Of a DNA stretch of 64,000 nt, positions 51,186 through 59,753 are shown piece after piece. Within the stretch, counting starts at the first letter, position 1; each line of letters opens with the position of its first letter. A program made the translations under genes and the position numbers. The stretch covers positions 558,001 through 622,000 of the forward strand of contig OY760073.1 of NCBI GenBank assembly GCA_963663025.1, in the 5' to 3' direction. Under the pieces are notes generated by a model, which made no database searches, was not told where the DNA came from, and saw nothing but the letters and a program-made list of their open reading frames with translations. Source of the DNA: JAGWBF01 sp963663025 (GTDB lineage Bacteria; Chloroflexota; Dehalococcoidia; Lucifugimonadales; JAGWBF01).

Positions 51186-51588
51186 ATTAGCGGATATTCA
51201 ACGGCCCGGCGAACAGGATGCCGTTGAGGTCAACAGGGATGAGCAGGAATTCTATGACACTGGCGCAAGTGCCAAGCGCAGAGCCATAGAGCGTGATGAA
51301 GAGTGGCTGGATGAGAAATCTCGCATCAAGCTCGCCGTCGCACGGCGACTTCTATCTTTTGCTGGCGCTGGTCTGGCATTACTGGTGCTGATAGCGGCCG
51401 CCTTTGCTGTGGTGTCCACCTTCACATTGATGATCCACTTGTTCCTTCCGCAGCTTGGCTGGCTCACCGCCGAAGAGCAGAAAAGACTCACTGATTGGTA
51501 TACAGAAGTGGCAAGGATTGCCTTCCCGGTATTGCTGATTGCGAATCCTTGGCTGATCTGGCGCATCTCTCGGAGCGGTCGAAATTAA
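51160..51588 (+). CDS. Small two-helix membrane protein, candidate PanT-type toxin
   Basis: 142 residues, no family recognised. A charged N-terminus (1-60, many Glu/Asp/Arg) is followed by a long hydrophobic helix at about 65-95, an acidic/basic amphipathic loop TAEEQKRLTDWYTEVAR and a second hydrophobic segment at 119-136. The GTG start lies inside the Panacea gene (26-base overlap), so the two are translationally coupled. Known PanAT pairs include membrane-acting toxins, which makes this a candidate, but no toxin motif is visible and it may have another role. Confidence 0.7.
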   Translation: MSDNGEESRLADIQRPGEQDAVEVNRDEQEFYDTGASAKRRAIERDEEWLDEKSRIKLAVARRLLSFAGAGLALLVLIAAAFAVVSTFTLMIHLFLPQLGWLTAEEQKRLTDWYTEVARIAFPVLLIANPWLIWRISRSGRN

Positions 51589-51606
51589 GAGACCGTTAGT
51601 AGCAAC

Positions 51607-52038
51607 ATGAATGAAGTTGCGATAACACCGACGCCTGAGTCGTCGAACACGGCGAAAATACTTGAGGTAATCCAGACCGTAGCCGAAAAGGTGGACAGCT
51701 GGCACATAGCCCTCTTTGTGGTCCTGTCGTTCATAATTGTCTGGACGGTGTGTCGCAAAATCCAAGCCTTTAAGGTGCTTCCGTTTAGAGCGAACATACT
51801 ACTCATTGCTGGTTGTATATTTGCGTTAGGTTTAGCGATTTCGGCACTTATTTTTAAGGCGATCATGTCAGATGGCGGGTCCGCTAACGACAATCAGTTT
51901 GTCATTGGCGCACTGATTGGATTGCTTGGAAGCGCCATTACTGGTTTGGCGGGTCTAGGTACAACGCTAGTGAGCGATAAACCTGAGAAGGCGGACGAGG
52001 CCCCCAACAAGGACACTGGAAGGGTGGATGACAACTAG
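51607..52038 (+). CDS. Small three-helix membrane protein
   Basis: 143 residues, no family recognised. Hydrophobic helices lie at about 33-49, 62-86 and 98-122, the last Gly-rich (GALIGLLGSAITGLAGLG), with an acidic C-terminal tail. It starts 18 bases after the previous gene and is most likely in the same operon. ATG start; the upstream sequence has no strong ribosome-binding site. It may be a second effector, an immunity partner or cargo of the island. Confidence 0.65.
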   Translation: MNEVAITPTPESSNTAKILEVIQTVAEKVDSWHIALFVVLSFIIVWTVCRKIQAFKVLPFRANILLIAGCIFALGLAISALIFKAIMSDGGSANDNQFVIGALIGLLGSAITGLAGLGTTLVSDKPEKADEAPNKDTGRVDDN

Positions 52039-52107
52039 TCATTGACAACGGCCCCCACCCGTGTCCACACTGGGCACGTAGAAACTTCACAGGGAGGGCG
52101 GTGTTGT

Positions 52108-52305
52108 ATGACCACCGAGCGTAGTGCATACATCGAGGTGCATCAAGGAGAGGACAAGCAGTGGTATTGGAGTCTAAAGGCCGCAAATCATCAGATCGTT
52201 GCCGTCGGCGGCGAGGGCTTTTCGAGCAAGAGTAGCTGCCTGGGCAGCATTGAGGCAGTGAAGAGGGCGATCACAGACATACGTATCGAAACTGAAGACG
52301 AATAG
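52108..52305 (+). CDS. DUF1508 (YegP-like) single-domain protein
   Basis: 65 residues with one YegP-type domain: AYIEVHQGEDKQWYWSLKAA, then VAVGGEGFSSKSSCLGSIEAVKRAI. E. coli YegP has two such domains in tandem; here only one. The function of the family is not settled. The frame is open to 52042, but the ATG at 52108 follows GGGAGG at ten bases and starts just before the domain. It closes the accessory island before the weak terminator. Confidence 0.75.
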   Translation: MTTERSAYIEVHQGEDKQWYWSLKAANHQIVAVGGEGFSSKSSCLGSIEAVKRAITDIRIETEDE

Positions 52306-52345
52306 CCCTCCAATTTCATCCAACCCGGGGAAAGTCCCATGCGCA

Positions 52346-52380
52346 AAGGGCCTGCGACGAACATCGGAGGCCCTTCTTTC
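52346..52380 (+). terminator. Weak terminator closing the island
   Basis: AAGGGCCT (52346-52353) pairs with AGGCCCTT (52368-52375) around a 14-base loop, followed by CTTTC. The stem is good and the T-run poor. Confidence 0.5.
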
Positions 52381-52443
52381 AGCTACGTTCCAACTTTTTC
52401 ACACCTCTCAGTGCTCAGGTGACTTTTGAACTCCCTTCGGGGA

Positions 52444-52471
52444 TTGACGTTTTTGAAAATAGTGTGATAGT
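52444..52471 (+). promoter_or_regulatory. Promoter of the ilvB T-box transcript
   Basis: TTGACG at 52444-52449, 16 bases, then GATAGT at 52466-52471, preceded by TGT (extended -10). It stands just before the T-box leader. Confidence 0.55.
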
Positions 52472-52484
52472 TTTTACCATGTAA

Positions 52485-52755
52485 AAGGCCGCGAAAGAGA
52501 CGAGTAGGCGGGAAATAGCGTCCAGCGAGTCTGGTACGGTGAGAGCAGACACGTGAAACCCGACCGAAGATCCCTCTGGAGCTGCCAGCCGAACTCCCAA
52601 GGGGAGAAGTAAGCTGAGCCGGGTTCATCGTCCGTTAACATCGATGGAGCATGATGGTGCTCTACAGAAGAGGCCCTCATAGGATGGGGGCAATTAGGGT
52701 GGTACCGCGGGAAATCACATCCCGTCCCTAGCAGGGGACGGGATTTTTTTATCCG
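52485..52755 (+). ncRNA. T-box riboswitch leader of ilvB
   Basis: The canonical T-box AGGGTGGTACCGCGG lies at 52696-52710, with TGGT for pairing to an uncharged tRNA end ACCA. It is followed by a terminator ATCCCGTCCC/GGGACGGGAT (52719-52744) and seven T's. Stem I features are the AGTA turn (52503-52506), CGGTGAGAGC, and CCGAAGATCCCTCTGGAGCT around the specifier. The likely specifier is ATC (Ile), though GAT and CTC overlap that stretch and I cannot settle the register by eye. Uncharged tRNA would stabilise the antiterminator and allow ilvB transcription. Confidence 0.92.
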
Positions 52756-52802
52756 CCAAAGCAGTCACCTGGAAGCTTCTGGCAGGCATCTAGTACAGAA
52801 CA

Positions 52803-54506
52803 ATGGAGGCTGAAGTGCAGCTGAAGGGTGCTGAAATAATCTGCGAGTCGCTGCTGAAGGAAGGGGTGGATGTGGTATTCGGGCATCCGGGGGGAGCTGT
52901 GTTGCCCCTGTACGATGCCCTATACTCCTACCCCCAGATACGGCACATCCTGGTAAGGCATGAGCAGGCTGCCGCCCATGCGGCCGATGGCTACGCCCGG
53001 GTGACCGGCAGGCCGGGGGTCTGCATCGCCACGTCGGGTCCCGGCGCCACCAACCTGGTGACGGGCATCATGGGAGCCAAAGCCGATTCCGTCCCCATGG
53101 TGGCAATAACGGGGCAGGTGGCCCGGGCTGCCTTGGGCAGCGAGGCCTTCCAGGAGTGCGACACCTGCGCCATCACCGCCCCATGCACCAAGAAGAACTA
53201 CCTGGTCATGTCCGCCGAAGACCTGGCCCCGACCATCTACGATGCTTTCCGGGTGGCCCAGGACGGGCGACCGGGACCGACCCTGATAGATATACCAAGG
53301 GATGTCCAGCAGGAGCTGGCCGGCTTCGAGTACATGGAGGTCCCACAGGGGGCCTCAGCCCCTGTTCATGAAGGCATGGAGGAAAACCTCCGGAGGGCCG
53401 CCCAGCTAATCAACGGGGCGAGCAAACCCCTGATCCTGGCTGGACATGGTGTGCTTAACTCCCGGGCTGGCGACGATGTGCTGGCCCTGGCCGAAAAGAC
53501 GGGTATCCCAGTGGTGAACACCCTCCTGGGACTCGGTTCTTTCCCAAGGAGCCATCCCCTGAGCTTGGGAATGCTCGGGATGCACGGGATGTACTGGTCC
53601 AACCTGGGGGTGGACCAGTCGGACCTGATCGTGGGACTGGGTGTGCGGTTCGATGACCGGATAGTCGGCAAGCCCGGCTCCTTCGCTCCCAATGCCAAGG
53701 TCATACAAGTGGACATCGACCCGTCACAGATAGGGCGCAACGTCCCTGTGGAGGTGGGCATAGTCGGAGGCGTGAAGGCTGTGCTGAGAGAGCTTTTGCC
53801 CCTGGTGCGCGCGTCCAGCCACTCTGACTGGGTGCACCAGATAGATGCTCTGAAGGAGGAGCACCCCTCCCTGGAGGTGCCGGAGGCCGATGGCCTCCTG
53901 GCCCAGCATGTGTTGACGGACCTGAACGAAGTGATGGGTGAAGAGGGTGATTCCGTTGTCGTCACCGGGGTTGGGCAGCACCAGATGTGGGCGGCCCAGT
54001 ACCTGATGTTTGACCGCTCGGACACCTTTGTGTCCTCGGGGGGCTTGGGGGCGATGGGCTACGAGGTGCCGGCGGCCATGGGCGCCCAGGTGGGGAAGCC
54101 GGATGCCACCGTCTGGAGCATCGCCGGGGACGGCGGAATCCAGATGACCATCCAGGAGCTGGCGACCATCTCCGATGAGAAGCTGCCGGTAAAGATAGCG
54201 CTGTTCAATAACGGCGACCTGGGAATGGTGCGCCAGTGGCAGGAGATGTTCTACCAAGGGCGCTACAAGGCAGTCTCCATCCCCGGCCCTGACTTCGTGC
54301 GGATGTCGGAAGCCTTTGGCATACCTGCCATGCGGGTGACGAGGCGGGAGGATGTTCTCAATGCCCTGAGGCAGGCCAAAGGCGCAGCAGGCCCGTTCTT
54401 GGTCGAGTTTGTCCTTAAGCCCGATGAGAGCGTCTATCCGATGGTTCCGTCGGGGGCTACGCTGGCGGAGACTGTGGAGGACCCGCGGACGCGGAGGGTC
54501 GGATAA
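52803..54506 (+). CDS. ilvB: Acetolactate synthase, catalytic subunit
   Basis: Condenses pyruvate units to 2-acetolactate, first common step of Val/Leu (and with 2-ketobutyrate, Ile) synthesis. 567 residues with the three thiamine-diphosphate enzyme domains. Glu54 in LVRHEQAAAHAADGYARV activates TPP, SGPGATN follows, and the TPP motif GDGGIQMTIQEL ends with NNGDLGMVRQWQ. It is controlled by the T-box leader. The small regulatory subunit gene ilvN, often next to ilvB, is absent here, as are other ilv or leu genes. Confidence 0.95.
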   Translation: MEAEVQLKGAEIICESLLKEGVDVVFGHPGGAVLPLYDALYSYPQIRHILVRHEQAAAHAADGYARVTGRPGVCIATSGPGATNLVTGIMGAKADSVPMVAITGQVARAALGSEAFQECDTCAITAPCTKKNYLVMSAEDLAPTIYDAFRVAQDGRPGPTLIDIPRDVQQELAGFEYMEVPQGASAPVHEGMEENLRRAAQLINGASKPLILAGHGVLNSRAGDDVLALAEKTGIPVVNTLLGLGSFPRSHPLSLGMLGMHGMYWSNLGVDQSDLIVGLGVRFDDRIVGKPGSFAPNAKVIQVDIDPSQIGRNVPVEVGIVGGVKAVLRELLPLVRASSHSDWVHQIDALKEEHPSLEVPEADGLLAQHVLTDLNEVMGEEGDSVVVTGVGQHQMWAAQYLMFDRSDTFVSSGGLGAMGYEVPAAMGAQVGKPDATVWSIAGDGGIQMTIQELATISDEKLPVKIALFNNGDLGMVRQWQEMFYQGRYKAVSIPGPDFVRMSEAFGIPAMRVTRREDVLNALRQAKGAAGPFLVEFVLKPDESVYPMVPSGATLAETVEDPRTRRVG

Positions 54507-54963
54507 ACCGTCTTCTCCAGTTTCTTAAATTTTTTCTAGACCGTCTCTAGCCTTTAACTGCCGATTCTGATTGCATATCCAAATTTCCTGGCGGGATGCA
54601 GGGCCAATGATGCCTCACTGACTATGGAGTCTCCGTAGATTTTATACAACGGTTAGACTCCTTATCAAAACATTCGTGGAAAAAAGTCTTGACAAGAATG
54701 CATTTCGGTATCAAACTACCGAAAGTTGAAAATGGGGCCGGAAGGTGTGGCAGGCGGCTGACCGCTAACTGCTGTCAGCCCGGATTGTGCACCCCTTTTC
54801 TCAGCCCCGCCTAACTCTGCCTTTCCCTGACTTTTGTAGGAGCCCGGCTTTTTCTTTTTCCGGGTTTCGGATAGGAGGTTGGAAGAACGAGCATTATGCG
54901 ATGTGTTGTGTTGGGAATGGGGGAGGACTCTTCCTTATTTTCACGGTGATTCTTTAGGAGGCT
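54507..54963 (+). promoter_or_regulatory. Intergenic region with operator-like inverted repeat upstream of the MBL gene
   Basis: 457 bases without a gene. A TTGACA lies at 54689-54694, and a perfect inverted repeat TTTCGGTA-TCAAAC-TACCGAAA at 54703-54724 covers the place of a -10, which itself is poor. A second hairpin GGCTGAC/GTCAGCC (54756-54780) lies in the would-be leader. This looks like a regulated promoter for the MBL-fold gene. No known riboswitch is recognised. Confidence 0.45.
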
Positions 54964-55806
54964 ATGAATGCGACGATGATGACGACATCCGTTAGAGTAA
55001 TGAGCGACGGAATAATCAAGTTCGACGGCGGAACAATGTTTGGGCAGGTGCCCAAGGTTGTTTGGGAGAACAAGGTTTCAACGGATCGCAAGAACCGGAT
55101 TACCCTGGGACTCAACTCCCTCCTTATCCAGATAGGGACCCACACGGTCCTGGTGGATGCGGGGGTCGGCTCAAAGGAGATAGACGGCGAAAAGGAGACC
55201 TACGGTCTGGTGCCAAGTCGCTTGCTCAAGGGCCTGAAAAGCCTTGGGCTTTCGGCTAAAGATGTCGATACCGTAATACTGACCCACCTTCATTTTGATC
55301 ATAGTGGTGGGTGCACCAAGCTAGACCGCATGGGCAACCTGGTGCCGACTTTTTCCAAAGCCAAGTACTATGTCCAAAGCGACTGCTGGGAAGATGCCTG
55401 CATGGCCACGGAGCGCTGCCAGGAGATTCATCGAGGAGAGGACTATCGGCCCATCGAGGAAAAGGGCCAGTTGGAGCTACTGGATGGCGACGCTGAGATC
55501 TACCCCGGCCTTAACGTCAGGGTAACTGCGGGCCACGCTCGGGGACACCAGATAGTCCTGCTGAACCATGGTGGTGAGCGGATAGCCTTTCTGGGAGACC
55601 TGGTGCCCACGCCTCACCACCTGGATATGTCTGCCATTTCGGCTTTCGACCGCTTCCCCGAGGAGACCCTGGTAATGAAGCGGGACATCCTGAATCAGGC
55701 CGAACGAGAGGGCTGGCTTCTCATTTTTGCCCACGGGCACGAACAGAAGGCCGGCTACCTGGAAAATCGTAGTGGGGAGACGTATCTGCGCCCTGTCGAA
55801 CTGTAA
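54964..55806 (+). CDS. MBL-fold metallo-hydrolase (lactonase-like)
   Basis: 280 residues with the dinuclear metal motif VILTHLHFDHSGG near residue 105, a further His in VTAGHARGHQ, Asp in AFLGDLVPTPHH and a last His in FAHGHEQ. The layout resembles quorum-quenching lactonases and related hydrolases, but the substrate is not known. AGGAGG is only two bases before the first ATG, so a later in-frame ATG (54976 or 54979) may be used. A strong terminator follows. Confidence 0.85.
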   Translation: MNATMMTTSVRVMSDGIIKFDGGTMFGQVPKVVWENKVSTDRKNRITLGLNSLLIQIGTHTVLVDAGVGSKEIDGEKETYGLVPSRLLKGLKSLGLSAKDVDTVILTHLHFDHSGGCTKLDRMGNLVPTFSKAKYYVQSDCWEDACMATERCQEIHRGEDYRPIEEKGQLELLDGDAEIYPGLNVRVTAGHARGHQIVLLNHGGERIAFLGDLVPTPHHLDMSAISAFDRFPEETLVMKRDILNQAEREGWLLIFAHGHEQKAGYLENRSGETYLRPVEL

Positions 55807-55828
55807 TACTCCGCCAAAGACACTGCGG

Positions 55829-55885
55829 GAACGCCTGCCGGCGAACTGATCAAGGATGAAGGTTCACGGCAGGCGTTCTTCTTTT
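55829..55885 (+). terminator. Rho-independent terminator after the MBL gene
   Basis: A perfect 12-base stem GAACGCCTGCCG (55829-55840) / CGGCAGGCGTTC (55867-55878), extended inward by GCGAAC/GGTTCA, followed by TTCTTTT. Confidence 0.82.
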
Positions 55886-55911
55886 GAGTTGACGATGGCG
55901 CTGTGGCTTTG

Positions 55912-57255
55912 CTACACCTCGGCCAGGATGCTGTCGGCCTCAATGGTGAGAAGGGTCGCATCGGTGATGCAGTTGGCCAGGTCCCGGTCGCTGGCTGTGT
56001 GTACCCTGACGTAGTTGTCAGTCAGGCCCCGATAGATGGGACCGTCGCCAGTCAACGATCCAGATTCCCACAATACTAGCCTCGTGGCGCCCAAGAGGTC
56101 AGATCGGTAGCTGGTTGACTGGCGCTGGGACAATGCTATGAGCTGACCTACCCTCGCCTTGGTGACTGCAGGGCTGACCTTGGCGTCGAAGTGGGCAGCG
56201 CTGGTGCCGGGCCTAGGGGAGTAGGGGAACACATGCATGTCGGCGAAATTCATGCTCTCTGCGAAGGTGAAGCTCTCCTGGAACTCGTGATCGGTCTCGC
56301 CGGGGAAGCCTGCGATGATGTCGGCCGTGATGGCCACATCCTTCACAGCGCTGCGCACTTTCGCAGCAGCGCTGGCATACTCGGCGCTGGTGTACTTGCG
56401 GCGCATCCGTCGGAGGGTGGCATCGCACCCGTTCTGCAGAGGCATGTGGAAGTGGGGACACAGGCGTTCATCCGACCAGAGGTCCAGCAGGTCGGGAGAG
56501 ATCTCCTGGGGCTGTAGAGAAGAAACCCTGATCCTCGGGACCGACGTCTGTTCCAGGATAGCCCTGAGAAGGTGGAAGAGGGATAATCCGGGCAGGTCGA
56601 ACCCGTAGGTGCCCAACTGGGTCCCGGTGAGCACAACTTCCCTGCATCCCCTGTCCGATGCGGCGTTGATGCGGTCGATGATGTCCCGGGGCGGAATGCT
56701 GCGTTCCCTTCCACGCACCTTGGGGACGATGCAGTAGGCGCACACTTGGTCGCACCCCTCTTGTATCTTGATCATCGAACGGGTCCTATGGGTGCTGGTC
56801 GGAGTACGGCTGCTAGGCCTGCTAGAGATTGACGTGGATCCGTCTGTCAAGGGATGGGGATGAGCGCCCCGGGAGTAGATGCCCAGCACCTTCTCTACCA
56901 GCCGGTCCTTATCCGGGTTGCTTACCACGAGCTGGCTGCTGCCCAGGCTTCCCACTTCAAGTGGCGCCAGGTGGGCGTAGCAGCCGGTTGCGACAACCAG
57001 GGCTTCGGGGTTGTTTCGCCGGGCGGAGCCCAGCGCCTGCCTGGCCTTGGCGTCGGCAGTGTGGGTAACCGTGCAGGTGTTGACCACGTAAACGTCGGGG
57101 GAATCAGCGGGATCCACTACGGCAAAGCCCGCTTCGAGGAAGCGTTGGGCCATGCTTTCGCTGTCGGCTTGGTTCAGCTTGCAGCCGTGGGTCTGGAACG
57201 CAACGGTGCCTATCCTGCGGCTACCGGTCTGCACAGCGCTCATGGGAGCAGGCAC
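55912..57255 (-). CDS. mtaB: tRNA methylthiotransferase MtaB-like (radical SAM)
   Basis: 447 residues of the methylthiotransferase family. The N-terminal UPF0004 domain has cysteines in THGCKLNQADSE, VVNTCTVTH and VATGCYAHL for the auxiliary cluster. The radical SAM domain has C-x3-C-x2-C in EGCDQVCAYCIVP. The C-terminal end is TRAM-like. MtaB methylthiolates t6A37 of tRNAs; the HGCKLNQAD opening favours MtaB over MiaB or RimO. GTG at 57255 is 12 bases before an ATG that could also serve. Last gene of an operon with the PAP2 and radical SAM genes. Confidence 0.9.
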   Translation of the reverse strand: MPAPMSAVQTGSRRIGTVAFQTHGCKLNQADSESMAQRFLEAGFAVVDPADSPDVYVVNTCTVTHTADAKARQALGSARRNNPEALVVATGCYAHLAPLEVGSLGSSQLVVSNPDKDRLVEKVLGIYSRGAHPHPLTDGSTSISSRPSSRTPTSTHRTRSMIKIQEGCDQVCAYCIVPKVRGRERSIPPRDIIDRINAASDRGCREVVLTGTQLGTYGFDLPGLSLFHLLRAILEQTSVPRIRVSSLQPQEISPDLLDLWSDERLCPHFHMPLQNGCDATLRRMRRKYTSAEYASAAAKVRSAVKDVAITADIIAGFPGETDHEFQESFTFAESMNFADMHVFPYSPRPGTSAAHFDAKVSPAVTKARVGQLIALSQRQSTSYRSDLLGATRLVLWESGSLTGDGPIYRGLTDNYVRVHTASDRDLANCITDATLLTIEADSILAEV

Positions 57256-57279
57256 TCGCTGACCTGCGGTTGGGGCCCA

Positions 57280-58236
57280 CTAGGAGGGCCTTCGGGGGCT
57301 TCCGGATTGGTCTGTCAACGGAAAGGGGAACGTGTTGTCTCCGCAGGTCCTGAGGGACTCCCGATACGCTGATTCTCTTCGAGAGAAATCTGAGGAGAAT
57401 GGCTGATACCCATCATGTTGACTGGGTGACGAGTTTCTCAGGTGCTCGGCCGCCAGGGCGAATCGATGCTTCGCCTGTACCAGCCAGAGGGGCTGTTCGG
57501 CGTTTACCTTGCGCGCGTAGGCGTAGATCGCAAAGGAGGCGGCGATGACAGCCCCGCCGCCTATGGCGTCCAGGATATAGTGGTTCCCGGTGATCGTTAT
57601 TGCAAAGAAGGTTATCGTCGGGTAGATGATCCCAAAGGGTCTGATCCAGGGGTTGTTGGTCCTCAGGAACAGGACGCCAAACAGCACCGTCCAGGCGAAA
57701 TGCAGGCTGGGCATGGCGGCGAAGGCGTTGTAGTACACTTGCATCTCCCGGCTTCCGTACCAGGTGGGCCCAAACCGCTGAATCGTGTCTATGAACCCTA
57801 GGTCGACGAGGTACCTGGGCGGCGCCAGCGGAAATGCCGCGTACAGGATGAGGGCAAGCACGAAGCTGATCAGGATGATGTTACGGTAGTAGATGTACCT
57901 GTCATGGTTGACGATATATAGGACTACCCCGGTGACGATGATGATCGGCCAGAAGGTGATGATGTAGGCCCAATTCAGAATGATGACCAATGCCTTCGCC
58001 GACTTTATTGCCCAAGATTGCCACTCCAGCTCCCACAGCAGCCCGAAGGCTCCCTCGATGGTTACTACCTTGGCCGCGTTTTCGAAAGCTGTCAGTTCGA
58101 TGTTGGGGATAAGGTACTTTCGGATAAACATGTAGAGGAAATATGCGCCTACCAGCAGGGCCAATTCCCGAAGATGCTTTGCGACTTCCCAGCGTTCCAT
58201 CAGCGAAGCCGGGCTGGAGTTCCTAATCATCGCCAT
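57280..58236 (-). CDS. PAP2-superfamily membrane phosphatase/transferase
   Basis: 318 residues with about six membrane helices. The phosphatase motifs are MPSLHFAWTV (motif 2, S-x-H) and TGNHYILDAIGG (motif 3, H-x4-D). Motif 1 is poorly conserved, as in the PAP2_3 (inositol phosphorylceramide synthase-like) group. It probably acts on a lipid phosphate or phospholipid head group. A hydrophilic Ser/Arg-rich tail of about 55 residues follows. Its start overlaps the end of the radical SAM gene by 14 bases. Confidence 0.85.
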   Translation of the reverse strand: MAMIRNSSPASLMERWEVAKHLRELALLVGAYFLYMFIRKYLIPNIELTAFENAAKVVTIEGAFGLLWELEWQSWAIKSAKALVIILNWAYIITFWPIIIVTGVVLYIVNHDRYIYYRNIILISFVLALILYAAFPLAPPRYLVDLGFIDTIQRFGPTWYGSREMQVYYNAFAAMPSLHFAWTVLFGVLFLRTNNPWIRPFGIIYPTITFFAITITGNHYILDAIGGGAVIAASFAIYAYARKVNAEQPLWLVQAKHRFALAAEHLRNSSPSQHDGYQPFSSDFSRRESAYRESLRTCGDNTFPFPLTDQSGSPRRPS

Positions 58237-59464
58237 GGCTCCGGGCGTGCTGCGGGGCCGCGTCGGAGGCTGCTATTTCCGGGTGACGGAAGCCGTTGGA
58301 AGGAGGTTGAGAAACGCAGGCGCTGGTGTAAGAAAGCTCTCGGCGGGCGGCGGCCTTGCTTCCCAGGTACACGCTGCAGGACAAGCACCCAACCTGTTGC
58401 TCGGGCAGGGGACCCTTTTTGAACAGCTTCCTGGCGGACAGATAGTGGCTGTTGTTCCATATGGTCTTGATTGAATTGTTCTTTACGCTTCCAAAGTCGT
58501 CGGAAGCATCGGTGAGGTAGCAGCAGGGAGCGTAGCCTCCATCCCAGTTCACTACGGCGCTGCGCCAGAGACGCCAGCAGCGGTCGCCATCCTCATGATA
58601 GGGTTTCTCCAAGGGGTTCTCCCTGTCCCTCCAGCCCTCTCCCACCGGAAGCCATTTCTTTGTCAGGGATTCGTCGTCTGCGCCGTGGGGGAAGTCCACC
58701 CGCTTGAATACGATGTTGTCTACTCCAAGGTCGGCGGCCATCTTCCTGGCATCTGGTATTTGGGCTTCGTTCTGCTTCATGACGATGTACTGCCACTCCA
58801 GGTAAGGTGTGGCGGAACCCAGCTCTCCGCGCTTTTCGATCAACAGCTTAAGATTGTCCAACACCCGATCCAAGTGGCCCCCGACCCGGTAAACCTCGTA
58901 AACATCCTGGGTTGTCCCATCCAGGGATATGATCAGCACATCCAGACCCGATCGGACCAGCTCTTCGGCCATAGAGGGAGTCAGAGGTTTGTTCAGGTTG
59001 GAGCTCATGATGGTGGCGATGTTGGCTTCGTGGGCACAGGCAACGAACTTTGCAATATCCTTATTCAGGAATGGCTCACCCCAGCTGTACAGGCTGAGCC
59101 AGATGCAGTAGTCCTTGATCTGCTGGATGATGTCGTGGTACATGGGGAAGGACATCACACCCTTGTCCCGGTGGACCGTCCCCAAGCCTGTATGGCAGAG
59201 GGGGCACTTAAGCTGGCAGATGTTGGTGGTGTCGATCTCCCACTCGTAGGGGTAGCCCCACACCTTGGCGCGGCCGAGGCGCAGCTGGGCCTCCACCCGG
59301 GCAAAGTTGAGCAGCTTGCGCCAGCTCCAGTAGCGAAGGGCCAGAGAGAACCTTTGATTGGCGCGCCCGGCGGCCATAGCGCCTATGACGGAGCGGTTTA
59401 CCTGGAGAGCGCGCTCGGCAGCCCAAGCTGACCGTAGGAGCAGGGATTCAGCCAGCTTCAGCAT
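58223..59464 (-). CDS. Radical SAM/SPASM-domain protein
   Basis: 413 residues. The radical SAM cluster motif is Cys83-Cys87-Cys90 (CQLKCPLC) in EIDTTNICQLKCPLCHTG, followed by LYSWGEPFLN and ISLDGTT. A C-terminal SPASM-like region has CWRLWRSAVVNWDGG, CCYLTDASDDFG and VGCLSCS for one more iron-sulfur cluster. A helical N-terminus of about 65 residues precedes the barrel. It modifies an unknown peptide, lipid or small molecule. Overlap with the PAP2 gene suggests a lipid- or envelope-related job. Confidence 0.88.
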   Translation of the reverse strand: MLKLAESLLLRSAWAAERALQVNRSVIGAMAAGRANQRFSLALRYWSWRKLLNFARVEAQLRLGRAKVWGYPYEWEIDTTNICQLKCPLCHTGLGTVHRDKGVMSFPMYHDIIQQIKDYCIWLSLYSWGEPFLNKDIAKFVACAHEANIATIMSSNLNKPLTPSMAEELVRSGLDVLIISLDGTTQDVYEVYRVGGHLDRVLDNLKLLIEKRGELGSATPYLEWQYIVMKQNEAQIPDARKMAADLGVDNIVFKRVDFPHGADDESLTKKWLPVGEGWRDRENPLEKPYHEDGDRCWRLWRSAVVNWDGGYAPCCYLTDASDDFGSVKNNSIKTIWNNSHYLSARKLFKKGPLPEQQVGCLSCSVYLGSKAAARRELSYTSACVSQPPSNGFRHPEIAASDAAPQHARSHGDD

Positions 59465-59679
59465 TTTTCTCTAGAGAGTGCAGTGTTCCGGGAATGTGTC
59501 AATTCTAATCGGGGCCTATCGTTCTCCCACAAGACTATATTCACTGGGGGGAAAGGGCCTCCAAGCCGGGCCTTGGGGCTTTCCGATTCCCGATGGAGCG
59601 GAGATGGATTTTATATTGCGAGGTAGTGTACTTTGGCTTTGATTGGGGTGTCAACGGAAATGGTTCCTACCTGGGCAAT

Positions 59680-59709
59680 TTCACCCCCTTGGAACCCTTT
59701 GGATATAAT
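59680..59709 (+). promoter_or_regulatory. Promoter of the VOC-family gene
   Basis: A perfect TATAAT at 59704-59709, with TTCACC at 59680-59685, 18 bases upstream. It lies 44 bases before the ATG, in the gap to the divergent radical SAM gene. Confidence 0.6.
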
Positions 59710-59753
59710 GGGACAAGGCTAAAACTGCTGCAAAAACTTGGTTGGAGGATGCA

